DNA of 14,836 bases, taken from assembly GCA_011682595.1 (NCBI GenBank), contig JAACEH010000048.1, forward strand, positions 1 through 14,836, read 5' to 3'. The translations under genes and the position numbers were made by a program. The stretch's first letter is position 1; each line of letters starts with the position of its first letter. Below are positions 6,808-14,611 of the stretch, piece by piece. The notes under the pieces are model-generated. The model was not told where the DNA came from and ran no database searches. It saw only the letters and a list, made by a program, of their open reading frames with translations. The DNA is from Anaerolineaceae bacterium (lineage in GTDB: Bacteria; Planctomycetota; Phycisphaerae; FEN-1346; JAACEH01).

Positions 6808-7162
6808 CCTGCGCCCCTCCTTCCGCCCGTGTGGGCCGCATGGCCGGCCGCCCGTTGGGGCCTAGCGCCGGCTGATGGCCGTGAGCCAGGTCGTTGAAGT
6901 AGCCCCACCGCAGGGCGTTGGCCCGAACGAAGTCGCGGCGCTCCTCGGGCTCGAGGCCCGCCCAGGCGCGATCGACAAACCGGGCGTCGGCCGTGGCGGC
7001 CTCCAGCAACTCGACCTCGCGGGAGGTCATGCCCAGTCCCGCGCAGCCGGTGCAGGCCAGGGCCAGGGCCGCCGCGGCCAGGGCCCTCCATCCGCCCAAC
7101 CACTTGTGCCCGGCCCCGGATTGTCGGAGCCTCCCCAGGCAATGCCTGCTGTTCTTTCTCAT
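6800..7162 (-). CDS. Small lipoprotein, possible outer-membrane spanin
   Basis: A 120-residue protein with a basic N-terminus, a hydrophobic stretch (about 26-37) and a lipobox-like ACTGC with the candidate lipidated Cys at 40. The mature part is about 80 residues, with an acidic helical centre and a polar Pro/Gly-containing tail. Its ATG overlaps the stop of the TM plus coiled-coil gene (ATGA), and AGGAG lies 8 nt upstream. A TM/coiled-coil protein followed by a lipoprotein is the topology of a two-component phage spanin pair, which joins inner and outer membranes in lysis. The mature part is longer and less Pro-rich than typical Rz1, so the role is uncertain; the lipoprotein call itself is better supported. 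Confidence 0.55.
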   Translation of the reverse strand: MRKNSRHCLGRLRQSGAGHKWLGGWRALAAAALALACTGCAGLGMTSREVELLEAATADARFVDRAWAGLEPEERRDFVRANALRWGYFNDLAHGHQPALGPNGRPAMRPTRAEGGAQDE

Positions 7163-7482
7163 CGTTTTTTCTCCTCATCGAGTGTCTTGCGAATGTAGGC
7201 GACGTCCCGGCGAATGTACCGCTGCCCGGCGCCGATTTCGGCCAGTTGGCTGCGCACGGTGCTCATCACTTTCTCCAGCTCGCGGGTCCGCGTCTGGACC
7301 GTCCGGACTTCCTCAAGGTCGGCCTTGCTGCTCATGTGGGCGGCCCCGGCCAGGGCCACGGTGACCATCACCGTGGCCAGCCCGCCGGCCACGCGCCACA
7401 GGAGCGATTGGATGGCCTTGTAACGGTTCTCGCAGAACTCGCTGCCGCCAATCAGGGCGGCCCTCTTACGCGCCGTACTCAA
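7159..7482 (-). CDS. Membrane-anchored coiled-coil protein, possible inner-membrane spanin
   Basis: About 107 residues from a TTG start at 7482, which has GGAGG 6 nt upstream; another TTG at 7497 would add five residues. After a short basic N-terminus comes one membrane helix (about 31-49), then a heptad-like, charged coiled coil to the end (about 52-104, for example EVRTVQTRTRELEKVMSTVR). The gene overlaps the preceding structural gene by 17 bases. The arrangement (short cytoplasmic end, TM helix, periplasmic coil) is that of Rz-type i-spanins and, less exactly, of XhlA-like proteins. Function is inferred from topology and its overlapping lipoprotein neighbour. Confidence 0.55.
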   Translation of the reverse strand: MSTARKRAALIGGSEFCENRYKAIQSLLWRVAGGLATVMVTVALAGAAHMSSKADLEEVRTVQTRTRELEKVMSTVRSQLAEIGAGQRYIRRDVAYIRKTLDEEKKR

Positions 7483-8479
7483 AATCCACCTCCACAATCA
7501 GTCGCAAGGTGTTGCCCAGGTGAAATCCCTCGCGGTAGGTGCTCTGGTAGTTCGGCCCGGGCGGCGACCAGGCGGGCCGGTCGTCGGTGTTGGCCTTCTG
7601 GCTGCGCAGGCGAAAAACCGAGTCGCCCGAGGTGTTGATGTCCGAGCCGGGCAGCGAGACGCTCCGGTAACTATAGGAGTCCGAAGCGAAGGTCGCCCGA
7701 ACGTCGTCGCTGTCGTTGACCAGCTCGGCGGTGAAGACGCCGCTGTAGTCGGTCGAACCCGGCGAGGCCTCGGTGTCGAACTGCAGCCAGGCCTGCGACA
7801 CCGTGTAGCCGGCCAGGTCCGCGGTGTCGAAGGTGATTTCGGTCTGCCGGTTGTCGATGAACCACTGCTGGTCTGAGCCGCTATCGAAGAGCGTCGCCGT
7901 CAGGCCCACCTGGCACAACAGGCCCGTCCCCGCCCCGTCGTCCACCCCGTCGAACTCCGCGAAGGTGTCGGCCCGGTCCTGCGGCCAATTGGTGATGCCG
8001 AAGGTCAGCCGGAAGACGCTGTCGACCTGCTGGACCGTAGTCGTCGAGGGCAGGCGGCGCAGGGTGTCCATCTGGTTTGTCGCCAGGCGCAGCTCGTTGA
8101 AGACCTGCGGCCAGGGCGGCGTCCAGGTGTTCGGCGGCTGGGTCAGGTCGTAGGTCCACTGGGCCGCCGCAATCGCGTCGTTCAGCAGGTCGGCCAGCGT
8201 GTAAAGTTGCGTGCGGGAGTTGTCCCACCATCGCCAGTCGTTGGTCAGGCTTAATGCCTGCTCGATCGCCTTCTGCAAACTGGCCACGGTCTTCAGGCCG
8301 GTCGGCCCGCCGCTTGAGGGTTGGCCGCGCATCGGCTCCAGGCGGTCGTACTGGCCGGACAGGTAACCCGAGGGGACCAGGGCCTCGCGCTCCTGGAGCG
8401 CAGAAACCAGATTGTTGAACACCTCGACGTCGTCCGGCACACTCCATCGGGCCACCGGCCAGGCTGCGGACCAACCCAT
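7466..8479 (-). CDS. Phage structural protein, unknown
   Basis: A 337-residue protein. Residues 1-130 are helical, with segments such as VEVFNNLVSALQEREALVPSG and SLQKAIEQALSLTND. From about 155 to the end it is beta-rich, including VSQAWLQFDTEASPG and a C-terminal GNTLRLIVEVDFEYGA. The beta part looks like a jelly-roll or carbohydrate-binding module such as those in tail appendages, but I cannot name a family. ATG 8479 follows GGAGGTGAC closely, a strong ribosome site, and the gene starts only 12 bp after the upstream stop. The place between tail genes and lysis genes suggests a tail-tip or fibre component. Confidence 0.6.
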   Translation of the reverse strand: MGWSAAWPVARWSVPDDVEVFNNLVSALQEREALVPSGYLSGQYDRLEPMRGQPSSGGPTGLKTVASLQKAIEQALSLTNDWRWWDNSRTQLYTLADLLNDAIAAAQWTYDLTQPPNTWTPPWPQVFNELRLATNQMDTLRRLPSTTTVQQVDSVFRLTFGITNWPQDRADTFAEFDGVDDGAGTGLLCQVGLTATLFDSGSDQQWFIDNRQTEITFDTADLAGYTVSQAWLQFDTEASPGSTDYSGVFTAELVNDSDDVRATFASDSYSYRSVSLPGSDINTSGDSVFRLRSQKANTDDRPAWSPPGPNYQSTYREGFHLGNTLRLIVEVDFEYGA

Positions 8480-8490
8480 TTGTCACCTCC

Positions 8491-9150
8491 TCATGGCATT
8501 CGTGGCGGATGGACGGCCAGGAACTTCGTGCCGTCCTCGTCGTACAGCCGGGCGTAGACGTTGCTGCCCGCCGGACCGCCCAGGTAACCCTGCTCGCCGC
8601 TCTGGATCTCGCCGACGTTGACCACGCCGCTGATCGAACCGCCGTCGTCGGTCCAGGCGCTGCCGCTCCAGGCAACCGGCTGGACGGTGTAGCTTCCCGA
8701 GCCGCCCTGGTAACTCTCGATGCGGCACATGCCGCTGCCGCCGTCCGAGGCGACGCTGCGGAAGAAAATGGCCCGGAACTCCGGCGGCTGGCCCTGGTCG
8801 AGTTCCTCACGGACCAGGACCACCGTATCGACGGGCAGATCGTGCGTCCGGTCGATGGCCTCGGCCAGGTTCCAGGCCGTCACATTCGTCCGGCCACCCG
8901 GCACCGTTTCCCACTCGATGGCGCCGCCAACGTCAATAGCCGACGGACGCACCTCGTGCAGGTAGTACCGCTCGTCCGCCGGACTGCCCGGGCTGCCCGC
9001 GTCGAGCCGGCCCCAATAGAGCACGTAGCCCAACTCCGGCCCCCCGAGTTCGGCCACGAAGTTGCCCTCGCGGCCCGAGGCCAGCCGGCGGCGGACCTCC
9101 ATCAGCACGGCTTCCAGCGGATCGACGGTCGAACGGTCGCTCTGGCTCAC
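8491..9150 (-). CDS. Phage structural protein, unknown (tail region)
   Basis: A 219-residue protein with no signal peptide or membrane segment. The N-terminal 25 residues are a charged helix; the rest is beta-rich with many Gly/Ser turns (for example GGSGSYTVQPVAWSGSAW and YARLYDEDGTKFLAV). A conserved-looking centre, YYLHEVRPSAIDVGGAIEWE, precedes a segment typical of minor tail proteins. Start is GTG 9150, with GGAGG upstream; an ATG a few bases earlier is out of frame. It lies 27 bp after the tail-hub candidate and 11 bp before the next structural gene, so it belongs to the tail operon. I do not recognise a family. Confidence 0.6.
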   Translation of the reverse strand: MSQSDRSTVDPLEAVLMEVRRRLASGREGNFVAELGGPELGYVLYWGRLDAGSPGSPADERYYLHEVRPSAIDVGGAIEWETVPGGRTNVTAWNLAEAIDRTHDLPVDTVVLVREELDQGQPPEFRAIFFRSVASDGGSGMCRIESYQGGSGSYTVQPVAWSGSAWTDDGGSISGVVNVGEIQSGEQGYLGGPAGSNVYARLYDEDGTKFLAVHPPRMP

Positions 9151-9177
9151 GGCGGGAATCCTCCATGGTTCTTTTTC

Positions 9178-10995
9178 TTAGATCAGTGTCAGTTCAGTCC
9201 GCCAGCCCTCGGCGGTAAACCTCTGGCGGACCGCCTCGACCAGCGGGTCGGTCTCGATACCCGCCGCTTCGCGCTTCAGCCGCGTGTAACGGTAGCGCAC
9301 GCCGTCGATCGCGTCGCCCAGGCGGTAACTCGTGCTGAAGGTCGGCAGGGTGACTCGTGCCGGCACGGGCGCCCGGCGTCCCGCCTCGAAGAGGTCGTCG
9401 GCCAGCCCCTGCAGCCGAAGGGTGTCGTCGACGGCCCGCGACGAACCCGGGGCGAAGATGCTCGCCGCGTCCACCAGGCGATAGTGGAAATAGCTCGAGA
9501 CGTCCAGCCACTGTCGCCGCCCGCGATGGTCGTCGGCCAGGTTCTCCCGCTCGGCGGTCGCTCGCAATCGCGAGTCGCTCTCGACGGTGGCCGTCACCCG
9601 GCAGCGGTACTCGTCGTGTTTGGCCGCCCGGTACAGCGCCGCCGGCAGCCGGTCGCCGGCCAGGTAGATGCCGCACTCGTCGCGCAGCACGCGGACCGGG
9701 CCTTCGTAGCGCGTCCAGGTGGCGCCGTCGTCGTAAGACAACTCGACGTGGACGCCGTAGGACTCGCCCATCGCGCCGCTGCTGATGGTCGGCAGGAAGC
9801 GTCGCCGCCGCGGCAGGGAAGTCTCGTTCTCGAACAGCGAACTGAAATCGTAAGGGCCGCTGAGCAGATACGGCGCCCCGTTGTAGTCGCCGGCCTCGTT
9901 GAGCACCCATTTGCGGAAAACGTCCGCCAGGGAAGCGAAGTTGGGGTTGCCGCTTCGGCGGTAGGCGGTGGGGTCCTCGTTCTCTTTCCCCGGGTCCCAG
10001 CCGGGCTGCAACTCGAAAGTCGATTCGTAGAGCTTGAGGTCGCCGACCAGTTCGATCCGGGCCAGGGCCTCGGACCAGTCGATGCGGGCGTCCAGCTTTT
10101 CCATGAAGGTCCGCACCCGGCTGTAGGTCTGGCCGGGCATCTGGTGATAGAGCGACACGCGCCGCCCCAGGCCGCGTCCGACCAGGACCAGGGCCCGCGT
10201 CAACTGGCCGGCGGCGTCTCGCGACAGGGCCACCGTTGCCCGCAGGCCGACCCGCCGGGCCAGGTGCTCCAGGGCGTCCAGGACCGAGCGGCCCTCCAGG
10301 CGCAAATCCTCGAGGATCTCGTCACCGAAGAGCTGTTCGATCTCGCCCGCTGAGGGCAGCGAAAGCCAGGAGGCCGAGGCGTAGAAACCGACCAGGTAGT
10401 TGGCCGCTTCGGCCGCCGTCCAAGCCTCGGCCGTGTCGGCCTCGGGGGCGACGAAGAGTCGCCGCGGCCGCTGGCCGCCGGGCGAGGAGTCCAGGTCCGA
10501 CATGTTGGCCCGGCCACCGGGATTGAAGACCAGGTCCAGGCCGTCGAGGTGCTCGGGATCGGTGCCCTGGACCGGCACGTACTGCCCGCCGATCCGTTGC
10601 GACAACAGGGCCTGGCTGCGGTCCAGGGCCCGGAAGCCGGCCCGCTCGCCCTGGGCGTCGTAACCGAACTGCGGCCCGTCGATGTAGCCTTCAAACAGCC
10701 GCACCGTTCCGCCGCCGCGCCATCCGAGCGTCGTGCCGCGAACCAAATCGACCGTGACCAGCTCGTCGGGACCGATGGCCCGCATGGCCGACTCCGGCAG
10801 CCAGCGCAGTGCGGACCCGGGCTCGCGACCGACATCCAGCTCCAGGCGCAGTCGCGGCACGCCGCCCAGGCGCTGCTCGTACTCAACTGGCCGCAGACTG
10901 TGACGCCAATGGCCGTCGACCTCGACGCGGAAAACCGGCTCGCTGACCACCGGCACTGACGGCTCAGTAGGAAAGAAAACGGCAAGGTTGCTCAC
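9178..10995 (-). CDS. Probable tail hub / baseplate protein
   Basis: A 605-residue protein. The N-terminal domain (about 20-130) reads like tail-hub proteins: a lead strand FRVEVDGHWR, a recurring ELVTVDLVRG region, then TVRLFEGYIDGPQFGYD and GFRALDRSQALLS, matching the 'LF-x-G-x-I ... D ... F-x-A-x-D' pattern of gpD/gp27-type hubs. The middle (about 180-330) contains YLVGFYAS and LEHLARRVGLRA, as expected of the domain that packs around the tail tube; the C-terminal 150 residues are beta-rich. The start is GTG 10995 with AAGGAG 8-9 nt upstream. Hubs form the ring at the end of the tail that holds the penetration machinery. The call is by pattern and position, without a unique motif. Confidence 0.55.
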   Translation of the reverse strand: MSNLAVFFPTEPSVPVVSEPVFRVEVDGHWRHSLRPVEYEQRLGGVPRLRLELDVGREPGSALRWLPESAMRAIGPDELVTVDLVRGTTLGWRGGGTVRLFEGYIDGPQFGYDAQGERAGFRALDRSQALLSQRIGGQYVPVQGTDPEHLDGLDLVFNPGGRANMSDLDSSPGGQRPRRLFVAPEADTAEAWTAAEAANYLVGFYASASWLSLPSAGEIEQLFGDEILEDLRLEGRSVLDALEHLARRVGLRATVALSRDAAGQLTRALVLVGRGLGRRVSLYHQMPGQTYSRVRTFMEKLDARIDWSEALARIELVGDLKLYESTFELQPGWDPGKENEDPTAYRRSGNPNFASLADVFRKWVLNEAGDYNGAPYLLSGPYDFSSLFENETSLPRRRRFLPTISSGAMGESYGVHVELSYDDGATWTRYEGPVRVLRDECGIYLAGDRLPAALYRAAKHDEYRCRVTATVESDSRLRATAERENLADDHRGRRQWLDVSSYFHYRLVDAASIFAPGSSRAVDDTLRLQGLADDLFEAGRRAPVPARVTLPTFSTSYRLGDAIDGVRYRYTRLKREAAGIETDPLVEAVRQRFTAEGWRTELTLI

Positions 10996-11053
10996 AGGAC
11001 TTCTCCTTCACGATTTCCGGGCCCGGTCGCAGGCGGTCTTGTGCCCCGGACGA

Positions 11054-12646
11054 TCAGTCGGACAGAGTGGCCTCCGCCGTGACGTATCCGACGCCCGACG
11101 GCGCGGTGGCGTCAATTTCGATTTCGACCTCCAGCGGATTTTCGTCCACGCCGCCGGCATCGGTCTCGGCCCGCACGGCCAGCAGCACGGTCGTCCCCGG
11201 CGGCAGCGGGTCGGTGGTCCACTCGTAGTGCCGCGTTCGGTTGCGGCTGGGGACTTCGCCCAGGGGCGTCGAGTAGTCGACCGCGCCGATGCCCCAGTAG
11301 ATGCGAAAGACGTCCGTCGGCGCTTCGCCGGCTTCGCTCATCGAGAGCCAACTGAGCCGCACGCACCCGCCGCCTGCGCCCTCGGCTTCCAGGGCCTCGA
11401 CCGAGGCCGGCCGCGGCGGCACGCGCTGGCCCGAGTCATCGAGTTCCAGGCGGACCTCGGCGTCGACGGTCAGGGCCTCGCTGTCCCAGGCATTGACGCT
11501 GCGGGCGGCGAACCAGTGGACCGCCGGAAAGACAAGCGCCGCCTCCGCGTGCGACAGGGCCGTCGGGCCGACCTTGGCGATCGGCGTGGCATAGTCGATC
11601 GCCGTGGCCGCCTGGCCGATGCCGTGGTAGATGTTGTAGCCCGCCTGGCTGGCCACCGTTGTCACCGACTCGAGGGTCGGCGTGCTGAGTCCCAGGGCAT
11701 CCGTCGAGCGCACCAGAATCGCGCCCCATTGGAAGTATCGCCCCGGTGGCAGGCTCTGGCTGAGCAGTTCCCAGTCGCCCTGGACGTCTCCGCCGCCGTC
11801 GAGCTGATCGCCCGCGCGAACCATCATGACCAGTTGCGTGTTACCGGGCGTTTGGCCCTGCCAGTCCAGCGACAGCCACTCGGCCTGGCTGCCGGCGGCG
11901 TCGAAAGGCGGCGAGTTGAACATGCCGGAGGCCACCAGCCGCTTGGGCTGGAAGTCCGCCGTGTAGCGGACCACCTGGCTGAGGCGGGCCTCGTCGATCG
12001 TGCCCGTGAACTTCTCCACGCCGTAGCGGGAGGCCAGGGTCAGTAAATCGATGGTCGGCCAGCCGAAGTCCGCGTCGATGGTGTCGCCCTGGTCGACCAT
12101 CGAACCGTCGAGCCACAATCTCCCCCCATTAACCGCGTTGCGCTCATAGGTAAGGGCGACGTGGTGCATGGTGCCGACAAACGAGCCGTCCAACTCATGC
12201 GAGAGGGAAATCGTGTTGCCGTCCTGATGGATGTCGCCCCTCAGCCATGTCACGCCACTGGAGTAGTAAAGGTAGATCATCATCTTGTAGTATTGGCAGA
12301 ACACCCGTTCGGTGGCGGTCGGCAACGCCGCGACGCCGAGCCAGGCCTCCATGGTCACTTCGTTGTTGCCGTTGATGTTGTAGGTTGTTCGGGCGTCGTC
12401 ATCGCCGTCGAACTCGGCCCCTTGCTCGGTCAACTGGGGGTCGCCATAGGCGGTCAGGTCGCGGCCGTTGCCGCTGGCGTCGGCCCACGAGCCGGCCGAG
12501 AGGCGCCACAGGGCCAGTGTGTCGGCATCGCTGTCGTGACGCTCCGGATTGAGCTGCACGCCGGAGGCCAACAGCCGCGTGCCGTCGCACGTCCCACCGC
12601 CCAGGTAGGTGCCGAAATTGTCTTTGTTCATGGCGAAGGTCAGCAT
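11054..12646 (-). CDS. LamG plus fibronectin-III tail protein
   Basis: A 530-residue protein with several beta domains. Residues about 42-228 are a LamG/concanavalin-like lectin domain (TLALWRLSAGSWADASGNG start, TMEAWL, HHVALTYE, RLWLDG, GTIDEARLSQ end), typical of receptor-binding or fibre proteins. Residues about 231-330 form a second beta domain (WQGQTP, MVRAGD, YFQWGAILV). Residues about 333-402 and 412-511 are FN3-like modules sharing 'IY-x-G-I-G ... DY-(A/S)-TP'. ATG 12646 follows GGGAGA. The DNA is organised like other phage appendage genes, and the protein probably sits on the outside of the tail, binding surface glycans. LamG and FN3 are well supported; binding target is unknown. 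Confidence 0.75.
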   Translation of the reverse strand: MLTFAMNKDNFGTYLGGGTCDGTRLLASGVQLNPERHDSDADTLALWRLSAGSWADASGNGRDLTAYGDPQLTEQGAEFDGDDDARTTYNINGNNEVTMEAWLGVAALPTATERVFCQYYKMMIYLYYSSGVTWLRGDIHQDGNTISLSHELDGSFVGTMHHVALTYERNAVNGGRLWLDGSMVDQGDTIDADFGWPTIDLLTLASRYGVEKFTGTIDEARLSQVVRYTADFQPKRLVASGMFNSPPFDAAGSQAEWLSLDWQGQTPGNTQLVMMVRAGDQLDGGGDVQGDWELLSQSLPPGRYFQWGAILVRSTDALGLSTPTLESVTTVASQAGYNIYHGIGQAATAIDYATPIAKVGPTALSHAEAALVFPAVHWFAARSVNAWDSEALTVDAEVRLELDDSGQRVPPRPASVEALEAEGAGGGCVRLSWLSMSEAGEAPTDVFRIYWGIGAVDYSTPLGEVPSRNRTRHYEWTTDPLPPGTTVLLAVRAETDAGGVDENPLEVEIEIDATAPSGVGYVTAEATLSD

Positions 12647-12680
12647 GAAAATTTCTCCCGCCCCAACTTGTCGTTCTTCG

Positions 12681-12926
12681 TCAGACCGCCGTCAGGGCCA
12701 CCTTGTAGGTTGTCGAGCCGATGCGGGCCCGCAACTCGGTCAGGTCGCTCCGCAGCCACAACTCGCCTTCGCTCGGGGTGGCCGGGTCGTCGGTCCGCAC
12801 CCCGACGGTGAACATGGCCGCATCGAGCAGGTCCATGTTGGCGTTGACCACCTGGTCCCAGGTGTCCACCTGGTCGTTGTTGGCCGGTTTCTCCAGGTTC
12901 AGCCGCGTCGTGTAAGTCGATGCCAT
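12681..12926 (-). CDS. Short tail-fibre-like phage protein
   Basis: An 81-residue protein. Its first half, TTRLNLEKPANNDQVDTWDQ, followed by VVNANMDLLDAA, matches the conserved opening of many phage tail-fibre and appendage proteins ('LN(L)-x-KP ... D-x-W ... VN-x-N-x-D-x-(L/I)D'). The second half ends in two strands (GELWLRSDLTELRARIG, TTYKVALTAV). In other phages this opening leads into a long fibre; here the protein ends after 81 residues. ATG 12926 follows GAGGTGAG. It lies between the FN3-like gene and the LamG gene and probably assembles with them. Confidence 0.75.
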   Translation of the reverse strand: MASTYTTRLNLEKPANNDQVDTWDQVVNANMDLLDAAMFTVGVRTDDPATPSEGELWLRSDLTELRARIGSTTYKVALTAV

Positions 12927-12965
12927 TTTCTCACCTCGCTTTGTGTTGGGCGTTGGCCTTTAACC

Positions 12966-13697
12966 TCAGACGTCCTCACTCGGCGACCAGGCAATCGTCG
13001 CCGTCTGCGTCTGGTCGTCGTACTCGGAAACGGCCAGGTCGGTCGGCGGCCGGGGGAAGCTGCGGACCTCAACCTGTATGACCTGCGGCGGGCCGTCGCT
13101 CACGTTGCCCTCGGTATCGACGGCCAGGATCTCGAAGTCGTAGGCGCCCGGCGCGAACTTGGCGGTGACCAGCGAAAAGGCGCAGGCGCTTCGCCCGAAT
13201 CCCCCGCGGCCCCAGCCCCCGCGACCGAAGCCCCCCAGGTTCCGGCCGTCGATCAGCGCTTCGATCGGCTCGGCGTTCAGCGGACTGCTGTAGTCGACCG
13301 ACCCGGCCGGCCCGCCGTAAACCTCAAAGTGGTCCAGGTTGTCGTCCAGGTACCGCCCGCCGAACCACGACAGCTCGACCCGCGCCGCGTCGGCCTCGGC
13401 AAAGCCCGTGAGCGAGGCGCTGAAATCGGTCAGCCGGTCGTCGGCATCGACGGCCACTACTTCGATCAGGCTGGCTGCCGCCTCAGGCACGGCGGCCTGT
13501 ATCACGCGGTCCGCAGTCGAAAGGGTCGTTCCGGCCAGGCGGCCGTCAACGTAAACCTGGTGGTGCTTGTCCTGGGCCGTGGACTCGAAGACCACCTCGG
13601 CGAAAGTCGCTTCAGCGTGCGCCCGGCCGTCGTCGCCAACGGCCAGGACGACCGGCAAGGCGCGAACGCTCGTAATTTCGATTGTCGAGAACCCCAT
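12966..13697 (-). CDS. FN3-like phage tail protein with Gly-rich loop
   Basis: A 243-residue beta-rich protein. Residues about 100-212 form an FN3-like module: RVELSWFGGRYLDDNLDHFEVY, then GSVDYSSPL (132-140, the same pattern as in the LamG/FN3 protein), closing with GAYDFEILAVDTEGNVSD. An Arg/Gly/Phe loop GGFGRGGWGRGGFGR (155-169) is inserted before the last strands. The last 28 residues (RPPTDLAVSEYDDQ to SPSEDV) look like the first two strands of another FN3 domain that stops at once. ATG 13697 follows AGGAG. The gene sits 10 bp after the tail-completion candidate. It is probably a tail surface component. Confidence 0.65.
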   Translation of the reverse strand: MGFSTIEITSVRALPVVLAVGDDGRAHAEATFAEVVFESTAQDKHHQVYVDGRLAGTTLSTADRVIQAAVPEAAASLIEVVAVDADDRLTDFSASLTGFAEADAARVELSWFGGRYLDDNLDHFEVYGGPAGSVDYSSPLNAEPIEALIDGRNLGGFGRGGWGRGGFGRSACAFSLVTAKFAPGAYDFEILAVDTEGNVSDGPPQVIQVEVRSFPRPPTDLAVSEYDDQTQTATIAWSPSEDV

Positions 13698-13707
13698 GAT
13701 GAGTCTC

Positions 13708-14562
13708 CTAGTCCTCGTCGCGAAGCAGTTCGGTGTACTCGATGCGGTAGGGCCGGTGCCGGTGGTCGCCGACTTCGACCGGCCCGCGGCGAATGAATCG
13801 TTCCACCCGAACCGTCGAGTAGGTTGACCCGTCGCGGGCCATGAGTTGGTGGGTCTGCCCGTCTATCTTGGCCTCGACGGCCGATTCCAGTTGGGCCAGC
13901 CCGGCGGCGCTGGCCGCCGAGAGGCGCCCGACCTGGACGATCTGCCTGGGCCGCTCACCGAGATCGACCACCAGGACCCCGCGCAGTCCGTTGAAGAGCC
14001 GGTCGGCCGTCTCGCGGCGCGGGCTGTCGGCCACAAGGTCGTTGGGCCCGCTGTCAAAGAGCGGCGAACCGTCCAGCGTGGTCGACTCACTCGGCGAGTC
14101 GGTCAGCAGGCAAAGCCCGCAGACGGTGGCCACGGCCAGCGGATCGCCGGGCTTGCTCTTCTCGGCCGCAGTTTCGCCGCGACGAAAGCCCGCCAGCAGG
14201 CCCTTCAGATCGGCGTGTCCGCCGGGCGGCCCGTCGGCCAGCGACCCGCCGAGCGTGGCGTCGGAGGCCAGTGCCGCCAGGGCCGCGTCGTGCAGGTCGG
14301 CCAGCCGCTGCTGGGCGGCGGTGCCCGGCCGCCCGCGGCCGACGGTGGCCAGGACGAAGACGTTCAGCTCATATTGCCACTGGGCCGACTCGGGCCAGGC
14401 CAGTTGCTCGGAGCCGACCGGCTGGACCAGGTGGGCCACCTGCTGCGAAAGGGGCAGCTCCAGCTTGAGCCGATCGCGAACGATCCGGGCGCTGGCCGCA
14501 CCCGGCAGGGCCGACAGGACCCGTCGAACGGTTGCGATCAGCGACATGCCACGTCCGGTCAT
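13708..14562 (-). CDS. Probable tail-completion / tail-terminator protein
   Basis: A 284-residue protein. The first 110 residues resemble tail-terminator proteins: an N-terminal helix (IATVRRVLSALPG), a run of strands including WQYELNVFVLATV, then a helix ADLHDAALAALASD and DATLGGSL, the sequence order seen in such proteins, which cap the tail tube at its head end. The C-terminal part (about 215-284) has strands (THQLMARDGSTYSTVRVERF, RPYRIEYTELL) and may be a separate domain. ATG 14562 has AGGAG 7 nt upstream; a second ATG at residue 6 is a possible start. It is the first complete gene at the right of the block. Confidence 0.5.
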   Translation of the reverse strand: MTGRGMSLIATVRRVLSALPGAASARIVRDRLKLELPLSQQVAHLVQPVGSEQLAWPESAQWQYELNVFVLATVGRGRPGTAAQQRLADLHDAALAALASDATLGGSLADGPPGGHADLKGLLAGFRRGETAAEKSKPGDPLAVATVCGLCLLTDSPSESTTLDGSPLFDSGPNDLVADSPRRETADRLFNGLRGVLVVDLGERPRQIVQVGRLSAASAAGLAQLESAVEAKIDGQTHQLMARDGSTYSTVRVERFIRRGPVEVGDHRHRPYRIEYTELLRDED

Positions 14563-14611
14563 TTCGTTTCTCCTCTGGAAGTTCTCTTGTCTTTAGTGCG
14601 CTACGGTCGTC

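Noticed and set aside
8509..10353. Long + strand open frame opposite the tail genes
   Set aside because: Antisense to well-supported minus-strand structural genes; composition looks like a translated reverse complement, with no recognisable domain.
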